NCBI GenBank assembly: GCA_002410325.1
Contig: DHRK01000030.1
Span: 1,100 to 52,625 of the forward strand
Source of the DNA: Syntrophomonas sp. UBA5314
Lineage (GTDB): Bacteria; Bacillota; Syntrophomonadia; Syntrophomonadales; Syntrophomonadaceae
DNA length: 51,526 nt
Direction: 5' to 3'
Positions 7,404-15,844 of the stretch are shown here, one piece after another. Each line of letters begins with the position of its first letter. The first letter of the stretch is position 1. The notes beneath the pieces were generated by a model. The model searched no databases, was not told the DNA's origin, and was given only the letters and a program-made list of their open reading frames with translations. Position numbers and translations under genes: made by a program.

Positions 7404-8943
7404 AGCGAACCCGATGATTTCTGCGCACCTGGTGGGAAGTAATAACGCGACCCGTTCCCGGTTCCGAGGAACCGGATGAACGGGGGCGGCCGGCGCTTCG
7501 GGTTCTGACCGTCGGAGTTGCCGAATAAGCCGGTGTCCCCATAACACGTTTGCTTTCATCGTCACTCTCCCGCGCACTTCTTTTGCGGCTGCCCGCAGGA
7601 ATCATCCAGGCCTTGCGAAAATCTCCGGTTTCATTCCAACTGCTCTGGGTCACAAGCATTTCGTGTAATTCATTGAGGTGTATCCTATATTCTTCAAACA
7701 TATCAATCTTTTCAAGATGGGACCAGAGGCGCTCCACAATCGGGTAAAAGTAGTCCTTGTTGCCCTGATAAAAAGCCTGCTGGGCTTCAGATGTATTGAG
7801 GTAATTGTAGGGCAGCCAGGGGTAGCGGCTGATTACGATTTTGGCCAGACACAATATGGCCAGGGTTATGTTTTGAGACACCAGCCAGCTGGCCGGCGTT
7901 CGGTACTCAAACCCGCCGTACTCCTTGTTTCTATAATCACCCAGACGACCATATCTTTTCCGGCGCCTTGAGGCCGGAACCGGATTTTCTATCAGAAAAA
8001 TAGGCAGTCCGACAAAATTGTCCAGAGCCCTTAAAATAGAGGCATTTACCTTTATATTGCTGAAATGAATATGCCCTCCTATAGAAAATCCTCCACCCGG
8101 CTGGCTTCCCGCAGCCCAGCGCACTCCTCGATAAGGAGCCATCTGATTGGCCATATGCAGTGCCTGTTTGATGTTTGAGGTGAGAATTATGGGCGAATAA
8201 TCAGGCCGGGGTCTTACCTCAGCCACCGGGCGCTGGGTTCTATTGGGCATACGGATGTTGTCGCAGCCGACCATGCCTTCCCGGGGAAAGTGATTCGATG
8301 CCGAAACTATCTTTCCGGTGCGGGAGTTAAACATCATAAACTCCGGATCCGCACCCATTTTAATGTCTTTCTGCATAACCCTTTGATCCTGGCCCGATAG
8401 ATCGGTGATTTTTTGAACTATCAGATCGATGTTTTTCTCTGACAAAGCAGGAGACGGATTTATAGAAAGGGCTTTATATCTGCGTCTAGCCGTATAGGCA
8501 ATTGTTACCACGGCCAGATCGAGGCCGAGGAAATACACGATTCGCCTGGCCTGGTCCACTACTTTTTGATTATCCCGTTCCCGCAGGGTCTTGGTCTTGC
8601 CTCTTTCGCTGGCGCCCGCCCATACCTTCACTGATATGCAGGCAAATCCCCATAATAGTACTTCATAGGTTTTGATAACCGATTCTTCTACTTGAGAATT
8701 GCAGGCTATACTGTTGATATTCAAAATTGAGCAATACTTTTCAGAGTCTTGAGTATTTTCGATGGCTCTTCGGGTATTGATAACTCTGACCGGTCCGTTT
8801 ATCTCTTTGTTTAAGCTTATATTTATATGCTCTTCACCGTTTATATCTACATGATCATATTTCGCGTTTTCAAAAATAGCCTTAATCTTTTCAAAGAGCA
8901 TAAGTCCACAATCGTTTAGCTGGTAATTAATTTTTAATTCCAA
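7402..8943 (-). CDS. phiEco32-type COOH-NH2 ligase (type 2 amidoligase)
   Basis: The 513-residue protein has the glutamine-synthetase-like amidoligase motifs: KMGADPEFMMFN around residue 197, VGCDNI, RPVAEVRPRPDYSP and GGHIHFSN. The acidic and His residues of these strands would bind metal and ATP. Such enzymes join carboxyl and amino groups. Residues 1 to about 190 form an uncharacterised N-terminal region. From about residue 452 the protein ends in a 60-residue Ser/Arg/Thr/Gly-rich basic tail without recognisable fold. The start overlaps the stop of the upstream YheC/D ATP-grasp gene by 10 bp, so the two are translationally coupled. Association with spore-coat-type ATP-grasp proteins suggests peptide or coat modification; the substrate is unknown. 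Confidence 0.82.
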   Translation of the reverse strand: MELKINYQLNDCGLMLFEKIKAIFENAKYDHVDINGEEHINISLNKEINGPVRVINTRRAIENTQDSEKYCSILNINSIACNSQVEESVIKTYEVLLWGFACISVKVWAGASERGKTKTLRERDNQKVVDQARRIVYFLGLDLAVVTIAYTARRRYKALSINPSPALSEKNIDLIVQKITDLSGQDQRVMQKDIKMGADPEFMMFNSRTGKIVSASNHFPREGMVGCDNIRMPNRTQRPVAEVRPRPDYSPIILTSNIKQALHMANQMAPYRGVRWAAGSQPGGGFSIGGHIHFSNIKVNASILRALDNFVGLPIFLIENPVPASRRRKRYGRLGDYRNKEYGGFEYRTPASWLVSQNITLAILCLAKIVISRYPWLPYNYLNTSEAQQAFYQGNKDYFYPIVERLWSHLEKIDMFEEYRIHLNELHEMLVTQSSWNETGDFRKAWMIPAGSRKRSARESDDESKRVMGTPAYSATPTVRTRSAGRPRSSGSSEPGTGRVITSHQVRRNHRVR

Positions 8944-10283
8944 AGACCTTTCATTCCTTTCGTTCTTTTCGTATTTTGTGCGCAGAAAATGAAATAGTCA
9001 ACCAGTGTCTGAGTGTGAACCTTTCGTATTGCATCTTCATCAAAGCTGGCCGGTTTTGAATTAACTTCTATAAGCCAAAGTTTACCTTTATTATCAATTC
9101 CTATGTCCATCGAGAGTATAGCCAGCGTCAGTTTCAGTTCTCTTTCCAGCACTTCAGGTACAAGGCCGGTAATATAAAACAATTGTTTATTTATGTCATT
9201 ATTTATCGTGGTTGATCCATTAAAGGCTTCATTCAAAACATCATCAAAGGCTTTCGCGGTCCCCCCGTTGGGAACGTGGGTTACAATTCGATTTGGACCT
9301 GCTACCCTGGCCCCCACTCCGGTAAGCATCCATTTACCCATGGCATCTTTTTGCACCTGGACTCTTAAATCAAACGGTCTCCCCCTGTAAGTCGCAAGAG
9401 GTATTGCTTTTTGCACCAGATAACGCATCGGTTTCAACCCATAATGCTTCATTTTTAAATGGGCCTGGGTAAGTGTGGAATGGTAATTGGAATAAGCCTT
9501 TGTCGCATGCTGTACATAATAGGTGCCTGCCGCTCCTTTTCCCAGTTTGATGATTCCTTTACCCCGTGAGTTGGCTATCGGTTTTAAATATAAAGCTCCA
9601 TATTTTCCCAGGAAATATTTCAGGTTACGAGTATTGTAAAGGGCTGTTTCAGGAATGAATTCAGCAGTGGATGAGTTCTTTTTGAGCACTCGATATACTT
9701 CCAATTTGTTTAGGAAACGGGTGTTAAATAACTGGATTCCAGGATCGCTGGCAAAGATTTTTATAGCTTGCTTTACATCCTTACGGTTTTCTATAACCCG
9801 ATAACGTATCCGGTTATATACTACATCGGGAAAGGGGAATGTTGCTGAATAGAATTTTCCCAGCCTGTCTATCGAATGGCCTTTTATCGTTTTGGTCTTT
9901 ATATTTACCCCTTCGGGATAGAATTCAAAAAGAAAGACGCCCTGGTTTTGGGCAGCAATAAACATTTCTTTAAATATCCTGGCATTCTTGCCAACCGGAT
10001 AAATACCATGTTTATCCCGGCTGGTCAAAATGCCTACCAGCGGTCCTAAACGTATGTTGTTGTCGTAGTATTGAAAAATACGGTATCGGCCCGGCGGAAC
10101 TCCAAGCTTTTTACCCCATATATTATTTAAGATCGCCCGCTTTCCGCCATCATTTAGCTCACACTTGACCTGAGTCTGGATCGCTCTGTTTCCGACCCAG
10201 ACTAAATAGTGATCATTCTTCAATTCACTGCATTTTGGACACTGCATCAAGAGAAATGAACCTTCGGTGGGATCCTGCCGCAT
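8934..10283 (-). CDS. YheC/YheD-type ATP-grasp protein (endospore coat-associated family)
   Basis: The start chosen is ATG at 10283, which has AAGGAG seven bases upstream; a longer frame from TTG at 10352 lacks a ribosome site. The 449-residue product has the YheC/D layout: an N-terminal domain ending LGPLVGILTSR, a linker motif FPFPDVVYNRIR, and an ATP-grasp fold with the lysine of ALYLKPIANSRGKGI, the QKAIPLATYRGRPFDLRVQVQ metal-site strand (shown in part) and LWLIEVNSKP at the end. Near the start a MQCPKC pair could hold zinc. YheC/D proteins are linked to the spore coat of Bacillus, but their ligase substrate is unknown. The downstream amidoligase overlaps its stop by 10 bp, so both ligases probably act in one pathway. 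Confidence 0.85.
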   Translation of the reverse strand: MRQDPTEGSFLLMQCPKCSELKNDHYLVWVGNRAIQTQVKCELNDGGKRAILNNIWGKKLGVPPGRYRIFQYYDNNIRLGPLVGILTSRDKHGIYPVGKNARIFKEMFIAAQNQGVFLFEFYPEGVNIKTKTIKGHSIDRLGKFYSATFPFPDVVYNRIRYRVIENRKDVKQAIKIFASDPGIQLFNTRFLNKLEVYRVLKKNSSTAEFIPETALYNTRNLKYFLGKYGALYLKPIANSRGKGIIKLGKGAAGTYYVQHATKAYSNYHSTLTQAHLKMKHYGLKPMRYLVQKAIPLATYRGRPFDLRVQVQKDAMGKWMLTGVGARVAGPNRIVTHVPNGGTAKAFDDVLNEAFNGSTTINNDINKQLFYITGLVPEVLERELKLTLAILSMDIGIDNKGKLWLIEVNSKPASFDEDAIRKVHTQTLVDYFIFCAQNTKRTKGMKGLWN

Positions 10284-10376
10284 ATAGGGACTCCTTGCTG
10301 CTTTTTTAATGCATAATATGAGTATATTTCTCAGTAGGTGTCGCTCCGGCAAGACTAAGCAGAGATATATATTTAT

Positions 10377-11444
10377 CTATACATTGAAGCGGAAATGTAT
10401 GATATCCCCGTCTTTTACCAGGTATTCTTTACCTTCGAGACGGACCAGGCCCTTCTCCTTAAGCACAGGCACGCCGCCCCATTCTTTATAATCATCAAAG
10501 GCAAAAACCTCGGCCCGGATAAAGCCCCTTTCTATATCGGAATGAATCTTTCCCGCGGCTTTGCGCGCAACGGTTCCTGCCTCTATGGTCCAGGCCTTTA
10601 CTTCGTCTTCACCAACCGTAAAAAACGATATTAGCCCCAGCAGTTGATACATGTTGCGGGCTATCTTTACCATGCCAGGTTCCTTAATATTCAGTTCTTC
10701 CATAAACATAGCGCGATCTTCTCCTTGCAGGAGGCTGATCTCTCTCTCTATGTCGGCAGATATTTCGGCAACCGGTATACTCAGTTTATCAGCATGTTCA
10801 AACAGCCTTTCCCGGTCCTGGTAATCGGGTGATTCGATCTTGTCTTCCGACAAATTTACGCATATAAACAAAGGTTTACTAGTCAAAAACTGATAACTTT
10901 GCAGTATTTCTCGAGCTTTGTCGTCCAATTCATCTAGAGAAATGGGCATTTCGTTTTCAAGCTGACTCTTCAGCTTTTCAAATAATTGTAGCTCTTCAAT
11001 CATTTGATGCTTCTTTTTATTGCTGTTTATCCTATCAATACGCTTCTCCACCAAATCCAGGTCGGCCAGAATCAGTTCGTAATGCACCGCTTCTATTTCC
11101 TTCATGGGATTTATGTCATCCATCAAGCTGGCTACTTGATCATTGCTAAAGGCTCGCACCACATGCAATAAAGCATCAGCCCTGCGTACCGCTTCCAGGA
11201 AGTTGCTGGAAGCCTTATCCGAACCAGGGACCAGTCCTGGCACGTCAATTACTTCCAACTGGGCATAAGTGGTCTTTTTCGGCTTATAGGCCCGTGAAAG
11301 GAAGTCTATGCGCTCATCGGGTATCCGGGCCATTGCCGAATGAGCTTTCCCCTGGACCTGGTGGTCTTTAATTTTACTCTCGGTTAATAATTCGAAAATG
11401 GTAGTTTTTCCAACCTGTGGAAGGCCGATGATACCTAATTGCAT
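10377..11444 (-). CDS. ychF: Ribosome-binding ATPase YchF (Obg family)
   Basis: The 355-residue protein begins with the P-loop GLPQVGKTTIFE and has the switch DVPGLVPGS. In place of the usual NKxD it carries CVNLSED, the NxxE form typical of YchF, which favours ATP over GTP. A helical coiled coil (about residues 130-195) interrupts the G domain. The last 80 residues form a TGS domain with AGTVARKAAGKIHSDIERGF (start) and end in the expected family sequence DIIHFRFNV. It is full length, has a GGAAG ribosome site and stands as a single gene upstream of the ATP-grasp operon. It binds ribosomes and affects stress tolerance in other bacteria. Confidence 0.97.
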   Translation of the reverse strand: MQLGIIGLPQVGKTTIFELLTESKIKDHQVQGKAHSAMARIPDERIDFLSRAYKPKKTTYAQLEVIDVPGLVPGSDKASSNFLEAVRRADALLHVVRAFSNDQVASLMDDINPMKEIEAVHYELILADLDLVEKRIDRINSNKKKHQMIEELQLFEKLKSQLENEMPISLDELDDKAREILQSYQFLTSKPLFICVNLSEDKIESPDYQDRERLFEHADKLSIPVAEISADIEREISLLQGEDRAMFMEELNIKEPGMVKIARNMYQLLGLISFFTVGEDEVKAWTIEAGTVARKAAGKIHSDIERGFIRAEVFAFDDYKEWGGVPVLKEKGLVRLEGKEYLVKDGDIIHFRFNV

Positions 11445-11605
11445 ATTTTTCTTCCTTTCTTTGGCACTCGGTTTTCTCTTTAGAATAAAAGGTATTGATG
11501 ATCATTTTTAGTTTACATAATAAAAATTATTGTAGCCTATATTTGTCGCCTTCAATAATAAACGGCAGGTTCGCTTGCACGCCCCCACCGTAACGCTAGC
11601 CCGCT

Positions 11606-12451
11606 TTACTTAAGTGATATCTCCGACACGGAAATGATAATGAAAATTCCTGTAACCATAATTCCCAAAACCAAAAGGAAATACCCCCCATTGGGACTGA
11701 AATGGTAGAGGCGATTGGCGTTGCCCAGGGTGAAAAAGAAGAGGCATACGGCCAGCACCAGGAGCAGAACGATAATTTTGTAAGCTGGGTCAGCCGCGGA
11801 CCAGGGAAAGAAAATACTCAGGTAAATCGCGTAGCACAAAAGAAATCCGATGTTTAGGCGCAATAGGAGTTTGTAAAAGCCGTCCTTAATCGGACTCTGA
11901 CCTTTTACCTCCTCGGGCAGCTCATCCATGTTTACAACTTCTATTTCTTTTCCTGCTTTTTGAGCCAGCTCATTGATAAAATGGGGGTCTTCCGGAGTCA
12001 AGCCGAAAAAGCCTTTCCCGCTCTTTACATAAACAAAGCCTTCCCGGTACCGGGTGCCAAACATGCGAACCGGGCCAATCCCTTTAACCTGGTATAGCCC
12101 GGCGATATATCCTGACCAACTGGCTCCGAAAATAGCATAGAGGTTGCTTTCGCCCTTTACCTCTTTTACCTCGCTTACTTCTTCCCAGGGAACCTTCATG
12201 GTGGTCAGCCCCCAGTGTATGACCAGTTGTTTTTCTTCAATGGTATAAGCCTGATTGAATGAACCTATGAGAAAAAAGATAAAGCCGATCAAAACCAGAA
12301 TAACCGGAAGATAAAGCATCACTTTGAGGGTCAGGTCTTCCGGACGCTCTAAAGAATAACCAATACCCCAGATACAGAAGGTAAATATCAAGCCACCTGC
12401 AATAAGTCCCGTCCAGGGTGCATAAGACTTTTTGGCCCTGTATTCCATCAA
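11606..12451 (-). CDS. Membrane protein with bacterial PH domain
   Basis: The 281-residue protein has two N-terminal membrane helices (about residues 15-35 and 43-65), then a soluble PH-like domain (about 66-180: YTIEEKQLVIHWG and VPWEEVSEVKEV, ending FVYVKSGKGFFGLTPEDP). Three hydrophobic segments follow at the C terminus (about 198-280). It lies 42 bp after hbd in the same orientation and may be co-transcribed. PH-domain membrane proteins of this kind are widespread in Firmicutes with no fixed role. The product name is limited to the topology and domain. Confidence 0.7.
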   Translation of the reverse strand: MMEYRAKKSYAPWTGLIAGGLIFTFCIWGIGYSLERPEDLTLKVMLYLPVILVLIGFIFFLIGSFNQAYTIEEKQLVIHWGLTTMKVPWEEVSEVKEVKGESNLYAIFGASWSGYIAGLYQVKGIGPVRMFGTRYREGFVYVKSGKGFFGLTPEDPHFINELAQKAGKEIEVVNMDELPEEVKGQSPIKDGFYKLLLRLNIGFLLCYAIYLSIFFPWSAADPAYKIIVLLLVLAVCLFFFTLGNANRLYHFSPNGGYFLLVLGIMVTGIFIIISVSEISLK

Positions 12452-12493
12452 AACCCCTCCGATGCTTGAAATTGATGTGAAACCCTGCCACTC

Positions 12494-13348
12494 TTATTCG
12501 TTCATATAGTCATAGAAACCTTTTCCGCTCTTGCGTCCCAGATACCCAGCCCTGACCATTGACAGTAGATAAGTGGAAGGCCGGTATTTTTGGTCTCTAA
12601 ATTCTTCATAAAAAGATAGAATGACTGATTGAATGTTGTCCAATCCCAGCGCATCAGCCATTTCCAGAGGGCCGAACGGCATTCCCGCCCCGTGTTTTAA
12701 AGCTGTGTCAATGTCATCCCGGCTGGCAATTCCTTCACCCAGTACAAATATAGCTTCATTGATAAAGGGTATTAATATACGGTTCACAATAAACCCGGGG
12801 CTTTCTCTTTGGACCAGAACGGATACTTTGTTGATCTGTTTTACAAAATCCTGGGCTGCGTCAATAGTAGCCTGAGAAGTATCCAGGCCCTTTATTAATT
12901 CAACCAGTTTCACTACCGGAGCCGGATTGTGGAAGTGCATACCTAAAATGCGATCCTGCCGTCTGGTGGCCGATGCTATTTCGTTAATCGACAGAGAAGA
13001 GGTATTGGTGGCCAAAATGGCATGGGGTGCGCATATGCTGTCTAGTTCGGCGAATAATTGTTTCTTTACCGCCATGTTTTCAACGACTGATTCGATAACC
13101 AGATCAGCTAAGCGTACTTTGCTCAGATCAGTTGTTCCATGGATTCGGCCCATGATCCGATTCTTTTCTTCCTGTCCAAGTTCTCCGCACTCAATGAGCC
13201 GGCCCAGGTTCTTGTCAATGAGGTTTAATCCGTCTTTGACCAGCTTGGTTTGCAGGTCGCGCAGTATTACCTGAAAACCACCCCGAGCCGCCACCTGGGC
13301 AATGCCTGCCCCCATCTTACCCGCACCGAGAACTGCTACTGTTTTCAC
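12494..13348 (-). CDS. hbd: 3-hydroxybutyryl-CoA dehydrogenase
   Basis: The 284-residue enzyme is full length. The N-terminal NAD-binding motif is VLGAGKMGAGIAQ. The catalytic pair is in LGMHFHNPAP (His) with the Glu of VESVVENMAVK. The family motif SPGFIVNRILIPFINEA and the C-terminal all-helical domain ending GYLGRKSGKGFY follow. It interconverts acetoacetyl-CoA and (S)-3-hydroxybutyryl-CoA in butyrate metabolism. In a syntroph it would work in the oxidative direction, supplying the pathway whose last CoA transfer may be handled by the transferase at 34.7 kb. It is 36 bp downstream of pfkA, an unusual pairing of glycolysis with beta-oxidation. No sigma-54 site is seen nearby. Confidence 0.96.
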   Translation of the reverse strand: MKTVAVLGAGKMGAGIAQVAARGGFQVILRDLQTKLVKDGLNLIDKNLGRLIECGELGQEEKNRIMGRIHGTTDLSKVRLADLVIESVVENMAVKKQLFAELDSICAPHAILATNTSSLSINEIASATRRQDRILGMHFHNPAPVVKLVELIKGLDTSQATIDAAQDFVKQINKVSVLVQRESPGFIVNRILIPFINEAIFVLGEGIASRDDIDTALKHGAGMPFGPLEMADALGLDNIQSVILSFYEEFRDQKYRPSTYLLSMVRAGYLGRKSGKGFYDYMNE

Positions 13349-13384
13349 CTGAAAAACGCCTCCAAGTTTATTTCAATACTTCGC

Positions 13385-14482
13385 TCAGTTGTCTCCAAAG
13401 GTAATTCCTATCGAACGAGCCGCCTTGATCATGAAATCATCGGGTGGAACCCGGCGGATATCCTTGATAGCTTCTTCTATGGGAACGGTCGTAATATCTG
13501 AGCCCTGCAGGCTTACCATCACCCCTGATTGGCCCTCCATCAACGCGTGCACTGCGCCTGCTCCATATTTGGTGCCCAGGATCCGGTCATAGGGTATAGG
13601 CTGCCCGCCCCTTTGCAGATGCCCTAAAACGGTAACCCGGATCTCAATGTCTTTCAAACGGCCGGCTATTTCTTCCGCCACTTTTTGTCCTATACCGCCT
13701 AAACGAATGGGGTCATGACTGGTCGGAACCAGATTTTGCACTACTATCTCTCCATTTTCGGGGAAGGCCCCTTCGGCGACAACGATGATGCTGAATTTTT
13801 TGCCCTGGCGGTAACGCTGGGAGATTTTTTTAATGATTGAATCAATGCGATAGGGAATCTCGGGGATCAAAATAACGTCGGCACTTCCTGAAATGCCGGC
13901 ATTAAGGGCAATCCAACCCGAGTAACGGCCCATAACCTCCAGTATCATCACCCGGTGATGCGATTCGGCTGTAGTGTGAAGGCGGTCCAGAGCATCAGAG
14001 GCAGTGTTCACCGCGGTGTTAAAACCAAAGGTAACCTCGGTGGCCATCAAATCGTTATCAATGGTTTTGGGAACCCCGATCAATCGGACTCCTTTTTGGC
14101 CGAATTGGTGGGCAATATGAAGACTGCCGTCACCACCGATAATCACCATAGCATCCAAACCCAGATTCTGCAAGTTGTTTATGGCCCGGTCCGACTCGTC
14201 CACCGGTTCCTGCCCGGTCCGCCCGCCTGAATAAAAGTTAAACGGGTTATCACGGTTGGTGGTCCCCAGTATGGTTCCACCGGTATGGGCGATTCCCGAA
14301 ACCGTCTTAAGGTCAAGGGTCATGTAGTTGTTCTCAACCAGCCCTCTGAAACCATCAACAAATCCGATTACGTCCAGGTTGTAATCGAGAATAGCTGTTT
14401 TGGTGACCGCGCGGATCACTGAATTCAGTCCCGGGCAGTCTCCTCCCCCGGTCAATACTCCGATATGTTTTATTGTTTCCAC
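13385..14482 (-). CDS. pfkA: 6-phosphofructokinase
   Basis: The 365-residue enzyme shows GVLTGGGDCPGLNSVIR for phosphate binding and the catalytic GVPKTIDNDL loop. The residue equivalent to E. coli Gly104 is Gly (IIGGDGSLH), favouring ATP as phosphoryl donor. The residue equivalent to E. coli Gly124 is Lys (PKTIDND), a state usual in PPi-dependent enzymes. The Gly/Lys combination is known from actinobacterial ATP-PFKs, so ATP use is more likely but not certain. It is longer than the 320-residue allosteric bacterial type. It precedes hbd by 36 bp and is downstream of the HtrA terminator at 14517-14536. Confidence 0.93.
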   Translation of the reverse strand: METIKHIGVLTGGGDCPGLNSVIRAVTKTAILDYNLDVIGFVDGFRGLVENNYMTLDLKTVSGIAHTGGTILGTTNRDNPFNFYSGGRTGQEPVDESDRAINNLQNLGLDAMVIIGGDGSLHIAHQFGQKGVRLIGVPKTIDNDLMATEVTFGFNTAVNTASDALDRLHTTAESHHRVMILEVMGRYSGWIALNAGISGSADVILIPEIPYRIDSIIKKISQRYRQGKKFSIIVVAEGAFPENGEIVVQNLVPTSHDPIRLGGIGQKVAEEIAGRLKDIEIRVTVLGHLQRGGQPIPYDRILGTKYGAGAVHALMEGQSGVMVSLQGSDITTVPIEEAIKDIRRVPPDDFMIKAARSIGITFGDN

Positions 14483-14516
14483 TTGTTACCCTCCTGATCA
14501 TAGAATGTGAAACAAG

Positions 14517-14536
14517 AGGGTGGGACGGCCCACCCT
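14517..14536 (-). terminator. Terminator after htrA
   Basis: AGGGTGGG and CCCACCCT form an 8-bp stem with a four-base loop, 46 bp past the HtrA stop. The T-run (CTTGTTTC on the minus strand) is weak, so some read-through into pfkA is possible. Confidence 0.55.
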
Positions 14537-14581
14537 TGATACCAGTACATATTTATTCTGCACTTAATTGTGCTTTTCCTG

Positions 14582-15730
14582 TCAACTTCCGGGCTTTTCT
14601 TCCAGGGTTATCGAAAAGCCTAGCTGCTGGGTGCCCCGGATAATCTTGAGATTCACCAGTTCACCGGGTTTTTTGCTCTTGAAAATAGCCTGAAAATCGT
14701 CGGCTGTTCCCAGGTCGGTATTATCCACGGTCAGAATGACATCATATTTCTTGACTCCCACTTTATCCGCCGGCCCGCCGGGCACTACTTCCACCACCAG
14801 AACCCCCCGGTTGGACACTCCCAGGTACCTGGCCATGTTTTCATCCATATCGCTGAGATACGCTCCCATATAGGCCCGGTCGATCTTGCCCTGGTTAATG
14901 AGTTCCTCCAGGACATCCCTGGCTGTATTAATGGAAATGGCAAATCCAATCCCCTGGGCGCTTACATTTACCGCCGTATTAATTCCTATCACTTCTCCCC
15001 GGGTATTGAGCAGGGGTCCGCCGCTGTTTCCGGGATTTATGGCGGCATCAGTTTGAATAAGATTTCTATAGCTGCGGTTTTCGATTTTCATAGGCCTTCC
15101 TTTGGCGCTTATCACCCCGGCGGTTACCGTATGATCAAGCCCATAGGGATTACCGATGGCTATAACCCATTCCCCAACCCGCATCTTGTCCGAGTTGCCC
15201 AGGGTTAAAGCAGTGAACTGTTCCGCCGCGTCAATCTTTATTAACGCCAGGTCCAACTCTTTGTCCTGACCGATTACTTTTCCGCTGTATTTTTTATTAC
15301 CGCTGAAGGTAATAGTTATTTCGCTGGCACCTTCAACCACATGCTGGTTGGTCAAGACCAATCCCTGGGGGTCGATTACAAAGCCTGTTCCGATGGAACT
15401 TTGCATATATTCCCTGGGCCTCATCATATTGTCATCGAAAAAGTCTTTGAAAAAGGGGTCATTGTATATTGTTTCAAATGTAGAATTGGAGGGTGCTTTA
15501 GTCTCAATATTGACCACCGCGGGACTGACCTTGTCAACCACATCGGCAATACTGCTGGCTCCGGCCAGAAGGTTGTTGTCGGCCTGCACTAGATTTATGG
15601 CCGTATCGGGAGTTTTTGAGTCTATTTTTATCTCATAGCGGTTGGTGAAAAAAAGCAGTCCTGAACCGAGGGCTACCAGGACCAGCGAGGCCGCAAATGT
15701 TTTCCATCGTTTGATTTTGACCTGCTCCAT
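14582..15730 (-). CDS. HtrA/DegP-like serine protease with PDZ domain
   Basis: The 382-residue protein has a short cytoplasmic head and a membrane anchor (about residues 11-29, FAASLVLVALGSGLLFF), so the protease faces outside. The trypsin-like triad is visible: His in LTNQHVVEGA (about 130), Asp in KELDLALIKID (about 160) and Ser in INPGNSGGPLL (about 236). A single PDZ domain covers about 285-375 (GVLVVEVVPGGPADKVGVKK). It degrades misfolded envelope proteins. Layout and length match HtrA/HtrB/YyxA of Firmicutes. It lies upstream of pfkA but a terminator separates them. No CssR-like box was identified. Confidence 0.93.
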   Translation of the reverse strand: MEQVKIKRWKTFAASLVLVALGSGLLFFTNRYEIKIDSKTPDTAINLVQADNNLLAGASSIADVVDKVSPAVVNIETKAPSNSTFETIYNDPFFKDFFDDNMMRPREYMQSSIGTGFVIDPQGLVLTNQHVVEGASEITITFSGNKKYSGKVIGQDKELDLALIKIDAAEQFTALTLGNSDKMRVGEWVIAIGNPYGLDHTVTAGVISAKGRPMKIENRSYRNLIQTDAAINPGNSGGPLLNTRGEVIGINTAVNVSAQGIGFAISINTARDVLEELINQGKIDRAYMGAYLSDMDENMARYLGVSNRGVLVVEVVPGGPADKVGVKKYDVILTVDNTDLGTADDFQAIFKSKKPGELVNLKIIRGTQQLGFSITLEEKPGS

Positions 15731-15844
15731 TCAATCCTGTCCCCTCTTCATTAACCCTCATTGTAACTAATAGTAGCACCAAGCCTGTCCCAAGAAAAGT
15801 AGCAAAATAATTGCCCTACCCTGCCCTTTGAATGCTTATATGTC

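Noticed and set aside
10284..10352. TTG start for the first YheC/D protein
   Set aside because: No ribosome site; AAGGAG lies correctly before the ATG at 10283.
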